This document shows, in pieces, positions 19,391 to 28,112 of a stretch of DNA of 64,000 nucleotides (position 1 is its first letter; every line of letters begins with the position of its first letter). The translations under genes and the position numbers were made by a program. The stretch lies in contig JAGYIQ010000003.1 of NCBI GenBank assembly GCA_018402565.1, positions 509,746 through 573,745 on the forward strand, in the 5' to 3' direction. Source of the stretch: Pirellulaceae bacterium. Its GTDB lineage: Bacteria; Planctomycetota; Planctomycetia; Pirellulales; Pirellulaceae. The notes under the pieces were generated by a model. The model made no database searches. It was not told the DNA's origin and worked only from the letters and a program-made list of their open reading frames with translations.

Positions 19391-21094
19391 TTACTTTTTT
19401 TGCTTATCAAAAAACTGAAAGGCCTCGTCCAAGGCGGCCTGGACAATGACCATGTGTTCCACGTCTGGGAACTCGCGATAAATGACCTGTTTGCCGCCGG
19501 CGCGTTGCAGGCTCTGGCTGAGGCTGCGGGCGCCAGACTTGCCAAAATCTAAGCTGCCAGCAGCCACGTACCAAGGGACGCGAGCGGCGGCTGCGAGATT
19601 GCCGGGTCGACCACCGCCACCGATGGCGGCCACCGCTAAGGGCAGGTCGGGGTGCTTGCCCACCTGCGTGGCCACCTGGCCTGCACCCATCGAGTGACCG
19701 AGGAAGTAGACCCGCTGGCGATCCAGCGGGAAGACCTGGGCCAGCTCATCCAAGATCTGGGCGGCGTCCAAGCTCATGCCCGTCAAGGCTTGTCGCGTGG
19801 CCACAACCAACCAGCCCCGCTCGAGACCAGCCTGCACGGCACCGCCGGCCCCGTAGGTTTCAAAGAACATGTTCTCGCTGCCGCCAGCCCCGTGAAACAG
19901 GACCACAACCGGCAACGCCGTCTGCCGATCCCAAGCCGCCGGGGCACGCAACCGCAGGGGCACGCGGCGACGCCCCTGGGCCACCGTCATCCACAGGTCC
20001 GCCATCGTGCTTCGCTCGCGCCACAGTCCCACCGGATCGGTCGCTGCCGTTTGGACCCCATCTACGGCTCCGTCTGCGGCTAGGTTCGTGGCTTCGTCGG
20101 TGGCTCCGTCGGTGGCTCCGTCGGTGGCTAGGTTCGTGGCTCCGTCGCTCACCGCAGCCGCTTTTACGGCGGCCACCAAGGCCTCGCTGTCTTGAAGCAG
20201 GCGGTGGGCCGGGTAGTCGATCTCGGGCACTTCGCCCTGGGCCAAGCCCTCCAGCACGCGGCGGTGCTCCTTCCAGGTAGCCAGCACCCACGAGGGAACA
20301 GCGGCCGCAGCGGAAGCTTGGTCGGACCAGCGGTCGACGTCCGCCTCCAACGCCGCCAAGCGGTCGCTCCATGCGGCCACGCGCGACCAGCCGCTGGGCA
20401 AGAGCGTCCAGCTATCGCCGTCCACGGTGACGCGGGTGACGATCTCGTAGTCGCCATCGGGCACGGTCGTGACATCCCATTCGATCCCTTGCTCGGCGGC
20501 GGACCAGTCACATTCCAGTGGTGGGATGGGGGCGGGGAGCGGGGCAGGGCGTTCGATCGCCAGCCCGGTGGCTCGCGGCACCAACAAAAATTGCACCTGG
20601 GCATTCGCCGGCACCGCCTCGGCCCGGTAAAACGCCGTGACCTGCAGCTTCAGCTTGGTGGCAGAATCAGCCGACTTGGAGGCGATCGAGCCGGAACCAC
20701 CTGACTCGGGATCGTCCAACGAGGAACCATCTGTTGCGTGATCCTCCGACAGGGGCGGAGAGCCGACGACCAGCGGTTCGATTGCCAGACGGTGGGCCAG
20801 AATCGCCTGACCCGTCGCGGAGGGCGCCTGTCCGACGGCTTGCCAATAGGCTTCATCCAGTCCCTGAGCGGCTCGCTGCAAACGCAGGGAGAAGAAACTG
20901 CTGACGGCAGCCTGCATGGGAGCGGCGGCGGCCACCCGAGCCGCTTCGCTGGCCTGGTCCCATTGCAGTTCGAAGCGTTGCAGTCGCTTGCCCAGTTCAT
21001 TGCGTTCGACTTGGGCGTGGGCCCGGGCGAGGCCAAAGCCCGGTAAAATGAATAGAAATACACACCATGCGCATTTGCGAATTTGCCGTTCCAT
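19391..21094 (-). CDS. Secreted alpha/beta-hydrolase (esterase-like)
   Basis: A 567-residue protein. A signal peptide is visible (CAWCVFLFILPGFGLARAHA). The first 330 residues are helical with a beta module around DGDYEIVTRVTVDGDSW. The C-terminal 220 residues form an alpha/beta hydrolase: oxyanion-region motif VVVLFHGAGGSENMFF, nucleophile elbow GHSMGAGQ (Ser), and DVEHM near the end for the His. This resembles PHB-depolymerase or feruloyl-esterase-like carbohydrate esterases. A DGAT/LA-rich linker comes from a 12-bp DNA repeat at 20085-20150. The start at 21094 is preceded by AGAAAGAG. A longer open frame extends to 22330, but that part is the antisense of the GTPase gene. It is divergent from the GTPase pair. 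Confidence 0.75.
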   Translation of the reverse strand: MERQIRKCAWCVFLFILPGFGLARAHAQVERNELGKRLQRFELQWDQASEAARVAAAAPMQAAVSSFFSLRLQRAAQGLDEAYWQAVGQAPSATGQAILAHRLAIEPLVVGSPPLSEDHATDGSSLDDPESGGSGSIASKSADSATKLKLQVTAFYRAEAVPANAQVQFLLVPRATGLAIERPAPLPAPIPPLECDWSAAEQGIEWDVTTVPDGDYEIVTRVTVDGDSWTLLPSGWSRVAAWSDRLAALEADVDRWSDQASAAAAVPSWVLATWKEHRRVLEGLAQGEVPEIDYPAHRLLQDSEALVAAVKAAAVSDGATNLATDGATDGATDEATNLAADGAVDGVQTAATDPVGLWRERSTMADLWMTVAQGRRRVPLRLRAPAAWDRQTALPVVVLFHGAGGSENMFFETYGAGGAVQAGLERGWLVVATRQALTGMSLDAAQILDELAQVFPLDRQRVYFLGHSMGAGQVATQVGKHPDLPLAVAAIGGGGRPGNLAAAARVPWYVAAGSLDFGKSGARSLSQSLQRAGGKQVIYREFPDVEHMVIVQAALDEAFQFFDKQKK

Positions 21095-21208
21095 GATATT
21101 CTCTTTCTGGGATCGACCCGACTCCGACTCGGCGTTTGGGCGAGATCCTCGGCAGTTGTGTGGCTGAACAGTGGGGTGGCTCGGTGGTATTCCGTGCGAC
21201 GTGACAAA

Positions 21209-22369
21209 ATGATGTGGGATCGTTTGGCCAGTTATTTCCAATTTAATCGTTCGGCCGACTACGAACAACAGCGAGCCGAACTCTTGGCCCAAGCCCCGAT
21301 TCCGGTCATTTGGCTGTTGGGCAAAACCGGCAGTGGCAAAACCTCGTTGATCCGCTATCTGACGGGCGCGACCGACGCGGAGATCGGCAATGGCTTTCGC
21401 CCGCAGACCCGTCACACGCAGCGTTTTAGCTTTCCAGACGCGACCACGCCGTTGATCGAGTTCCTCGATACGCGGGGGTTGGGAGAAGCCGACTACGACC
21501 ACTTGGCGGACGTCGACTCGCTGCAAGACCAGAGCCACTTGATGATCGTGACGATCCGGGCCATGGACCACTCGCTGGACGAATTGATCGATACCTGGCG
21601 AGCGGCGCGGGAGCGACATCCGCAGCGGCCGGTGCTGTTGGTCTTGACCGCGTTGCACGATGCTTATCCGGGACAACCGCATTCCGCGGCCGATGGCGAG
21701 CAGCAATGGCCCGAGCCCCTGCGGCGCAGTTTGGCCAGTCACCGCCAGCGATTGGCGGGATTGTACGATCGCGTCGTGGCCGTGGATCTCACGACTCCCG
21801 ACGATGGTTTGGAGCCCACCGACTACCGTGGCCGCGAGCTGAAAACCGCCTTGTTGGAGTTGCTGCCAGCCGCCTATCGCCAGACCGTGTTGTGCTTGGA
21901 CCATCTGGACCAAGCCCTGGGCGATTTGTCGCGACGTCGCAGCGCTCCGTTGATCATGTCCCACAGTGTGTTGGCCGCCTCGACCGCTGCCTTTCCGCTC
22001 CCGTGGGTGGATATCCCAGCCGTGTTCGCCATCCAGACGCACCTGGCCAAACAATTGGCCGATGTCTATCAACAACCCCTCGATAAAGCCAACTTGGCCC
22101 GGATCATGAGTGTGGTTGGGGGGACGGTGGCGGTGCAAGCTGCGCTGCGGCAAGGTCTCAAGCTGATTCCGTACGTCGGGATGGCGGCCCATGCCGCCTC
22201 GACCTTCGGCATCACCTACGCGGCCGGTTGGGCCTGGCAATGGTACTTCTCCGAACGTCGCCGCGGCTACCTGCCCACGGACGAAGAACTGCAGCGGCAA
22301 TTTCGCCACCAACTGCAAGCCGGTGCCCAACTGTGGGCCGCTCCCAGCGGAGACTCGGCGGGATGTTGA
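21209..22369 (+). CDS. Era/YcjX-like GTPase with C-terminal DUF697-like region
   Basis: A 386-residue protein. The G domain comes first: P-loop GKTGSGKTS near residues 35-43, an ETGxTT-like region, DTRG (G3) near residue 90 and LTALHD (G4-like). From about residue 265 a hydrophobic helical part (FAIQTHLAKQLADVYQQPLD; IPYVGMAAHAASTFGITYAA) matches the DUF697 pattern of YcjF-type proteins and should associate with the inner membrane. Its stop overlaps the start of the next gene, so the two are translated together. The ATG at 21209 is followed directly by a second ATG. Cellular role unknown. Confidence 0.75.
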   Translation: MMWDRLASYFQFNRSADYEQQRAELLAQAPIPVIWLLGKTGSGKTSLIRYLTGATDAEIGNGFRPQTRHTQRFSFPDATTPLIEFLDTRGLGEADYDHLADVDSLQDQSHLMIVTIRAMDHSLDELIDTWRAARERHPQRPVLLVLTALHDAYPGQPHSAADGEQQWPEPLRRSLASHRQRLAGLYDRVVAVDLTTPDDGLEPTDYRGRELKTALLELLPAAYRQTVLCLDHLDQALGDLSRRRSAPLIMSHSVLAASTAAFPLPWVDIPAVFAIQTHLAKQLADVYQQPLDKANLARIMSVVGGTVAVQAALRQGLKLIPYVGMAAHAASTFGITYAAGWAWQWYFSERRRGYLPTDEELQRQFRHQLQAGAQLWAAPSGDSAGC

Positions 22370-23952
22370 CGTTGCACCTGCTGAGCCGTCGTTCCTGGGT
22401 CGTCGGCGGACTGATGCTCCTGCCCGTGCTGGTGTACGTCGTCTTGGGTGGGTACGCGATGTGGGTCAGCGGCCTGACCTTCTGGGCTTGGCTGTTGCTG
22501 CCGGGTTGCTGGTTGCTGGCCTGGGCGGTCGCTCGCGGGTGGCCGCAGCCGGCCGTGGAATCCTTGGAAAACGTGACAGCGGGCGAGCATTGGACCGACC
22601 GCGACCGCGCGGCACTGGCGATTGTCCGCCAGCGACAAGTGGCCGTCCAGGAGCACTCGCCGCAACAATTGATCGACCCTCACTTCTACTTGGATCAAGT
22701 TCAGTTATTGGCCCAGGATTTAGCCACGCACTATTTTCCCACCGCACCCAATCCCTACGCGGCCCTAAAAGTCACTGAAGTGATCGCGGCGGTGCACTTG
22801 GCCGTCGAAGACTTGGAGATGCTCACGACCGAGACCCTTCCGGTCGCCCAGTGGCTGACGATCGGGCAATGGCAAGCCTTGGGACAGACGCCCAAGTGGT
22901 ACCAGCGTGTGCAGGAGTCGGTCTGGCTGTCCTCGATGGTCTACAACCCACTCAATGTCCTCCGCTACCTGACCTCCAAAGCCACCGTCGAGCCGCTGGG
23001 GCAACAGGTCCAACAAGAGTTGCTGGTCCGACTCTACATGAAGTTTATCGATCAGGTCGGCTTTTATCTGATCGAGATGAACAGCGGGCGGCTCCGTGGT
23101 GGCACGCGCAAGTACCGACAGTTCTTTGGGCACCGCGGCCTGGTCGAAGCGGGTCAGCCCACGTCGCCGGCCAACGCAACAGCGACCGTCGCCGCGGCGG
23201 CAGCTGCCCCGGAGCCGCCGCCCGAACCGGAACCGGTCCGCTTGGTGCTGGTGGGCCAAGTCAGCTCGGGCAAGTCCAGTCTGATCAATGCCTTGTTGGG
23301 CGAGCAGCAGGCTGCCACCGACGTCTTGCCCTCGACTCGGCAAGTCCAGCGTTACGCCCTGAAGTGGCCCGCCGCCAACGCCCAAGTCGAACTACTCGAT
23401 ACGCCCGGGTACGGCGAAGCGGGCGCCAGCCAAGAGCAACGCCAACAGATTGAGACGGCCGTGCAACAAGCCGACGCGGTGCTGTTGGTCATGTCCGCCA
23501 ACACGGCCGCACGAAAACCCGACCAAGCTTTGCTGGAACAACTGGAGCGATTCTACGCCCAGCATCCCGAACTTCGCTTTCCGCCAGTGATCGGTGTGCT
23601 GACCCATGTCGATCTGCTCAAACCGGCGATGGTCTGGCAACCACCCTACGATTGGCAGCACCCCGCCGATGCCAAAGGTCGCCAAATGCAAGCCGCTCTG
23701 AACTACGTGCACTCCGTGCTGGGCTGCCGGGTTTCGGCCCTGCTGCCGGTCTGCACGGCCGCTGACCCCGCGCGACAATGGGGCGTTAAGGAAGTCCTCT
23801 TGCCCGCCCTGGCCGGCTCCCTCCGCGACGCTCAGACCACCTCGTTGCTCCGCCTATTCGAAAAATCTCTCGATCCTCGTTCCTGGCGGCAAACCGTACA
23901 CGACCTCAAACAGACCGGCTTGGCCCTGTTCCGGTACTGGCAAAATCAGTAG
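22363..23952 (+). CDS. Membrane-anchored dynamin/Era-like GTPase
   Basis: A 529-residue protein. Two N-terminal hydrophobic helices (VVGGLMLLPVLVYVVLGGY and LTFWAWLLLPGCWLLAWAV) form a hairpin anchor. A helical middle region of about 220 residues and an Ala/Pro linker (AAAAAPEPPPEPEP) lead to a C-terminal G domain with P-loop GQVSSGKSS, DTPG and THVD. The C terminus is helical. The ATG at 22363 lies inside the last codons of the previous GTPase (ATGTTGA). Two different GTPases in one overlapping pair suggests a heteromeric machine at the membrane, but this is inference. Confidence 0.75.
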   Translation: MLTLHLLSRRSWVVGGLMLLPVLVYVVLGGYAMWVSGLTFWAWLLLPGCWLLAWAVARGWPQPAVESLENVTAGEHWTDRDRAALAIVRQRQVAVQEHSPQQLIDPHFYLDQVQLLAQDLATHYFPTAPNPYAALKVTEVIAAVHLAVEDLEMLTTETLPVAQWLTIGQWQALGQTPKWYQRVQESVWLSSMVYNPLNVLRYLTSKATVEPLGQQVQQELLVRLYMKFIDQVGFYLIEMNSGRLRGGTRKYRQFFGHRGLVEAGQPTSPANATATVAAAAAAPEPPPEPEPVRLVLVGQVSSGKSSLINALLGEQQAATDVLPSTRQVQRYALKWPAANAQVELLDTPGYGEAGASQEQRQQIETAVQQADAVLLVMSANTAARKPDQALLEQLERFYAQHPELRFPPVIGVLTHVDLLKPAMVWQPPYDWQHPADAKGRQMQAALNYVHSVLGCRVSALLPVCTAADPARQWGVKEVLLPALAGSLRDAQTTSLLRLFEKSLDPRSWRQTVHDLKQTGLALFRYWQNQ

Positions 23953-23982
23953 TGGCTGGAGGCACAGCGGTACACATCAGGA

Positions 23983-24107
23983 GCTTGTTGATTTTTCCAG
24001 ACTAACTCGCGAATTCGCCGTCCGACTCAATGAAATCGGGCGAAAACACGACGTTTTCCCACCAATCGAAATGCTTGACGCATTCCGCTACGGAAAAATC
24101 AACAAGC
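23983..24107. repeat. 125-bp MITE-like element with 16-bp perfect inverted ends
   Basis: GCTTGTTGATTTTTCC at 23983-23998 is the exact reverse complement of GGAAAAATCAACAAGC at 24092-24107. The interior is noncoding and carries a shorter palindrome (GCGAAAACACGACGTTTTC). The size and perfect ends fit a non-autonomous transposable element; it sits between the GTPase pair and the pilin-like gene. Confidence 0.75.
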
Positions 24108-24144
24108 CGATGGAGGCCGTTCTGTTTTTCCGCAGCGGTACGCG

Positions 24145-24627
24145 TCATTCGACGCGGAAACACCAGAACGGACGGCCGCTGGAGATAATCCGCCGGATCC
24201 GCCCCGTATTGGGGTTCCCGTCGTCGAATTTATTTTCCAAGATTGGCAGAATTTCAGTAGGTTCATCTGCCATGGTGGCAAACCGCACCGAGAAGCCAAC
24301 GTGCGGGGTCGGGCCATCCGGTCCGTTCCAATCCCAGTTGCCTCCGGCCGGGGTTGGGGCCCGCAGGCCGTTGGGGTGCAGGAGCGTCGCCATGTCAGCG
24401 GGTACGATGCTGTTGTGTACGTCCGCCGGCCAGCGACCATGCATCTGTCGCGCCACTCGTGCAGCATCATTCAAGCGGCTCACTTGAACCATCAGTGAAT
24501 TGGCGCGGGCCTCGGCGGGATTGCTCATCGCGCGAACAGCGGCTACCGCAATCAGCACTGCTGTGATTGCTAGCACTACCACGATTTCGACGAGTGAAAA
24601 GCCGAGGGCCTGCCGTTTGGGGTTCAT
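24145..24627 (-). CDS. Type IV pilin-like / pseudopilin protein
   Basis: A 160-residue protein. A short basic leader ends in G-FSLVEIVVVLAITAVLIA, the classic prepilin cleavage site (G|F, Glu at +5) followed by the hydrophobic assembly helix. The start at 24627 gives an ordinary leader of about 9 residues; an upstream in-frame ATG at 24675 is possible. The C-terminal domain (PTPAGGNWDWNGPDGP) is globular and variable, as in the pseudopilins of type II secretion or type IV pili. No assembly genes lie next to it, so it is an orphan pilin. Confidence 0.75.
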   Translation of the reverse strand: MNPKRQALGFSLVEIVVVLAITAVLIAVAAVRAMSNPAEARANSLMVQVSRLNDAARVARQMHGRWPADVHNSIVPADMATLLHPNGLRAPTPAGGNWDWNGPDGPTPHVGFSVRFATMADEPTEILPILENKFDDGNPNTGRIRRIISSGRPFWCFRVE

Positions 24628-24900
24628 GGGGGAATCTAGGTCGCCTGGGGCTAGCGAGGGGGCCGCCTGTGTCAATTTTCGCCTCTTGTCGCGTCTAGAT
24701 AGGCAGGCTGGGCGGTTTGCGCAGAGTAGAACGCTTGGTGGCCAGCCTCGACGGAGCGATTGGGTGTGCGTTGGAGTTGGGTTGGGGGGTATCGGATGGT
24801 CCCTGGAGAAACTGGGTTTGCCAGAACTTGAGCTTTTTTGTACTTAGAGACTGGGGTTCCCGGATTTTGCCCGAGTCGTTTGCCAGCAAGGAGGTGTTCG

Positions 24901-25314
24901 ATGTCTCATTTTTTGAGTCCTGTTGAGTCGACCACGATCCCCATCTTGGAAAAGGTGGTGGGATTTGCTCAATCGCGACACACGGTGTTGGTGGGTAACT
25001 TGGCCAATGCGGACACGCCGGGTTACCAGGTCCGCGACTTGAGCCGTGATACGTTTCAAGAGCGGTTGAAGGAAGTGATCGAGACGCGAAACACTCCGTA
25101 TGAGACGTCGTCAGATCGGGTGGACGAATACGATTCGGCCATGCAGGAGGTCAACGATTCGATGCGGACGTTGCTGTTCCACGACAAGAGCGACGTGGGG
25201 CTGGAGCAGCAGGTGTTGGAGATCTCCAAGAACCGGACCATGCACAACATGGCGATTTCGATCATGCAGAATCAATTCGCATTGTTGAACGTGGCGATCA
25301 GCGAGAGAATCTAG
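24901..25314 (+). CDS. flgB: Flagellar basal-body rod protein FlgB
   Basis: A proximal rod subunit that lies outside the inner membrane in the flagellar rod. The 137 residues show the rod-protein N terminus ARHTVLVGNLANADTPGY-like pattern and the C-terminal MAISIMQNQFALLNVAISE helix. AAGGAGGTG sits at ideal distance from the ATG at 24901, deciding the start. It is the first gene of the flagellar cluster; flgC follows after 12 bases. An upstream pilin-like gene points the other way, so the operon promoter should lie between 24628 and 24900. Confidence 0.93.
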   Translation: MSHFLSPVESTTIPILEKVVGFAQSRHTVLVGNLANADTPGYQVRDLSRDTFQERLKEVIETRNTPYETSSDRVDEYDSAMQEVNDSMRTLLFHDKSDVGLEQQVLEISKNRTMHNMAISIMQNQFALLNVAISERI

Positions 25315-25326
25315 GAGTGAGCGCTT

Positions 25327-25749
25327 ATGTTATCGGCAATGGACATCAGCACGAGCGGTTTGATTGCGCAGCGGACGCGGTTGGACACGATCGCCAGCAA
25401 CATCGCCAACATGTCGACGTTGCGTGACGAAAACGGCGAGGCCAAGCCCTACCAGAGTCGGCACGTGATCTTCCAGACGACGGAGGATATCGGTACTTCT
25501 TACGGGGCGGTGGGTGTCAAGGTAGCGAGCATCGAGTTGGACGAGACGGACCCGATTTATCGCTGGCAACCGAATCATCCGTTGGCGATCAAATCTGGTG
25601 ACAAGCAGGGTTACGTCGCGTATCCGAACATCAACCTGAATCAAGAGTTCGTCGACGCGTTGAACGCAACGCGGACGTACGAGGCGAACATTGGTGCGAT
25701 TGAGATCAGCAAGGACATGTCCAGTCAAACCCTGCGGATCATCGCCTAG
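25327..25749 (+). CDS. flgC: Flagellar basal-body rod protein FlgC
   Basis: A proximal rod subunit of 140 residues. It has the FlgC N terminus (AMDISTSGLIAQRTRLDTIA followed by SNIANM), a P-N-I-N segment (YVAYPNINLNQEFVDALNAT) and the C-terminal RTYEANIGAIEISKDMSSQT helix. The start at 25327 follows AGGAG; MDIS at 25339 is an alternative. Confidence 0.93.
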   Translation: MLSAMDISTSGLIAQRTRLDTIASNIANMSTLRDENGEAKPYQSRHVIFQTTEDIGTSYGAVGVKVASIELDETDPIYRWQPNHPLAIKSGDKQGYVAYPNINLNQEFVDALNATRTYEANIGAIEISKDMSSQTLRIIA

Positions 25750-25878
25750 TGTTTTGTGACTGATGCTGGGTTGGGAGCGACAGACAGAGGGATGTTTGCG
25801 GCAGGGTGGGCCGGAATCGGCAGGCAGGCGATGGGGGTCAAAACAGATGTCCAGACGGGCGGATAGGGAGAGCGACGG

Positions 25879-26223
25879 ATGAATCCGAGCCTGGGACTGA
25901 ATTCGTTGGGGAATTTCCCGCCGGGGATCCTCAATCAATTGAACCAAATGACGCGGCAGGGGCTGCGTGCGGACGACGTGGTGACGACGGGTGAGTCGGC
26001 CCAGCCAGACTTCAAGAGTCTGATCATGGAGTCGATCACGCAGGTCAATGACATGCAACAGTCGGCCGACATGGCGATCGAGACCTTGATGACCGGGGGC
26101 GACATCAATCCGGCTGAAGTTTTGACTGCTATTCAGAAAGCCGACATGTCCTTCCGCATGATGCAACAAATACGCAACAAATTGATGGATGCCTATCGCG
26201 AGATCAAAGAGATTCGCATTTAA
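25879..26223 (+). CDS. fliE: Flagellar hook-basal body complex protein FliE
   Basis: FliE joins the MS ring to the proximal rod. The 114 residues contain the family core: FKSLIMESITQVNDMQQSAD, the ALQKAD-like AIQKADMSFRMMQQIRNKLM and the helical end DAYREIKEIRI. The order flgB-flgC-fliE-fliF is standard. Confidence 0.9.
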   Translation: MNPSLGLNSLGNFPPGILNQLNQMTRQGLRADDVVTTGESAQPDFKSLIMESITQVNDMQQSADMAIETLMTGGDINPAEVLTAIQKADMSFRMMQQIRNKLMDAYREIKEIRI

Positions 26224-26294
26224 CGTGCGATTCGTGGGGGACGATTGGGTCAGGCGGACTCGATCGATCGTTATAAGCACTCAAGGACGAGGCC

Positions 26295-28037
26295 ATGGAC
26301 TTCTTTAATCGACACTATCAATCGACGCTCGGGCTGTTGCGCTCGATGACCCCCGCTGCGCAAGTCAGCTCCGTGATCATGCTGATCGCCATCGTGGCCA
26401 GTATGGTGTATTTGTTCCAGTATCAGCTGAGTGGCGGCACGACTTATTTGTTTGGCGGGCAAGAGTTTTCTCAGCCGGAAATTGGGGTCATGGAGACGGC
26501 CCTGTCACAAGCCGGGCTGAATCAATACGAAATCGTGGGCTATCGTCTCCGTGTGCCGCTGAATCTGCGCGACAAGTACACCAAAGCGATCGCCGACGGC
26601 AACGCTGTGCCCAGCGGCATCTTACGAACGGAAGACTCCTCGATCTCCAGCAATCCGTTCCTGAGCAGTACGGCTCAGCATCAAATGCAAAAATCGCATA
26701 AAATCAAGAAGCTGGAGGACATGCTGCGCCTCAATCCTAAGGTCTCCAAAGCGACGGTGGAGTACGACGAACGGTTGGAGGGGGCGCCGTTTCGCGAGCT
26801 GCGAGTGACTTGCGCAGTGGTCGTCAATCCGGTCGGCAATTATCAATTGACGCGCGACGACGTGGTCGGAATCCAGAATGTTATCCGCAGTTCTCTGGCC
26901 GGAATCAAAGACCGCGACATCAGCATTCAGGACACCAATTCCGGACAATCGTATACCGGCGACTCGATCATGTTCTCGGCGGCCGAGAGCGAATTGATTC
27001 GGGCGAAGAAGTGGTGGGAAGACGATTATCGCAAGAAGATCAGCACGCAGTTGGCGGCCTACCAAGGCGCGGTGGTCGGTGTAGAGGTGGAATTGGACCC
27101 GACCTTGGGCACCAATACTTACAAGCGAACCCTCGATACGCCCGTCACGTTGCAACAGAACAACGAGCGTGAAACGACCCGTTCGCAGACCGGAGGAAAC
27201 GGGGGAGCCCCAGGCACTCGGACCAACTTACCAGCGAACGCCGCCGCCAATGCCCAGGCTTCTCTGGCCGAGTCCCGCCAGTCCTCGACGGATGTGACCA
27301 AGGAGCAGAGCTCTGCCATTACCGGCGGCGAAATCCAACATCGACAGGAACTGGGCCTGACCGTCAAACGTGCGAAAGTATCCGTCAATATCCCGCAGAA
27401 TACCGTCGAGAAGCTGTTTGCGGCCGCCAACCCGACGCCCGCCGGCGGCGATGCCACGATCGACGCGACCCGGCTGAAAGAGTACTTCGAAACCAGTATC
27501 CAGAAACCGATCTCGGAGCGAGTGCGGGCCCTGATTCAGCCCGCCGCCGTCAATGGTCAAGATCCCTTTGAAGACATCGTCGTGCAGATGGACCCCAGTC
27601 TGGCGTTGGAGGCGTTGCCGACGACTTCCACGATGGAATCCGCACTGGGGTGGTTGGCCACCAATTGGCAGAGCTTGGGCTTATTCGGTTTCGGCATCGT
27701 TTCTTTGGTCATGTTGCGTTCCATGGTCAACTCGGCCGCCCGAAACGATGACGCGATCCTGCGGGCCGATGCCGAACTCCGCCGTATCTTGCCGCCAGAG
27801 GACGACGGTGACGAAATCGAGGAGATCATTGTCGAGAAGGATGGTTCCACGCGCATTGTCAAGCGCAAGCGGACGCCCGAGTCCGAGGAGGAGCGGGCCG
27901 CGCGAGAGAACCAACTGAAAAAGCGGTTCCAGAACCGGCAACCCAATATCCGCGAAGAGCTGGCCGAGTTGGTCGAGGCGGACTTCGACGCGGCCGCTTC
28001 GGTGCTCAAGGCTTGGATCGGGGAACCCGCCGCCTAA
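26295..28037 (+). CDS. fliF: Flagellar MS-ring protein FliF
   Basis: The inner-membrane ring on which the basal body is built. The 580 residues show an N-terminal membrane helix (VIMLIAIVASMVYLFQYQ), ring-building motif regions (QAGLNQYEIVGYRLRVP; KVSKATVEYDERLEG), a variable Asn/Ala-rich loop around residues 300-340, a second membrane helix (SLGLFGFGIVSLVMLRSM) and a cytoplasmic tail with the FliG-binding region (REELAELVEADFDAAASVLK). Length is typical of FliF. A 71-nt gap follows fliE. Confidence 0.93.
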   Translation: MDFFNRHYQSTLGLLRSMTPAAQVSSVIMLIAIVASMVYLFQYQLSGGTTYLFGGQEFSQPEIGVMETALSQAGLNQYEIVGYRLRVPLNLRDKYTKAIADGNAVPSGILRTEDSSISSNPFLSSTAQHQMQKSHKIKKLEDMLRLNPKVSKATVEYDERLEGAPFRELRVTCAVVVNPVGNYQLTRDDVVGIQNVIRSSLAGIKDRDISIQDTNSGQSYTGDSIMFSAAESELIRAKKWWEDDYRKKISTQLAAYQGAVVGVEVELDPTLGTNTYKRTLDTPVTLQQNNERETTRSQTGGNGGAPGTRTNLPANAAANAQASLAESRQSSTDVTKEQSSAITGGEIQHRQELGLTVKRAKVSVNIPQNTVEKLFAAANPTPAGGDATIDATRLKEYFETSIQKPISERVRALIQPAAVNGQDPFEDIVVQMDPSLALEALPTTSTMESALGWLATNWQSLGLFGFGIVSLVMLRSMVNSAARNDDAILRADAELRRILPPEDDGDEIEEIIVEKDGSTRIVKRKRTPESEEERAARENQLKKRFQNRQPNIREELAELVEADFDAAASVLKAWIGEPAA

Positions 28038-28112
28038 CATTCGCCGCGACGGTGACGCCGTCCTCAAACATCCCTTCCTTTAACTTCTGCCCCGCACTGA
28101 AATCCTCAACCC

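Noticed and set aside
21095..22330. An open frame on the minus strand extending the hydrolase gene by over 400 residues
   Set aside because: It is the antisense of the GTPase gene, lacks domain character, and a signal peptide with ribosome site sits at 21094.
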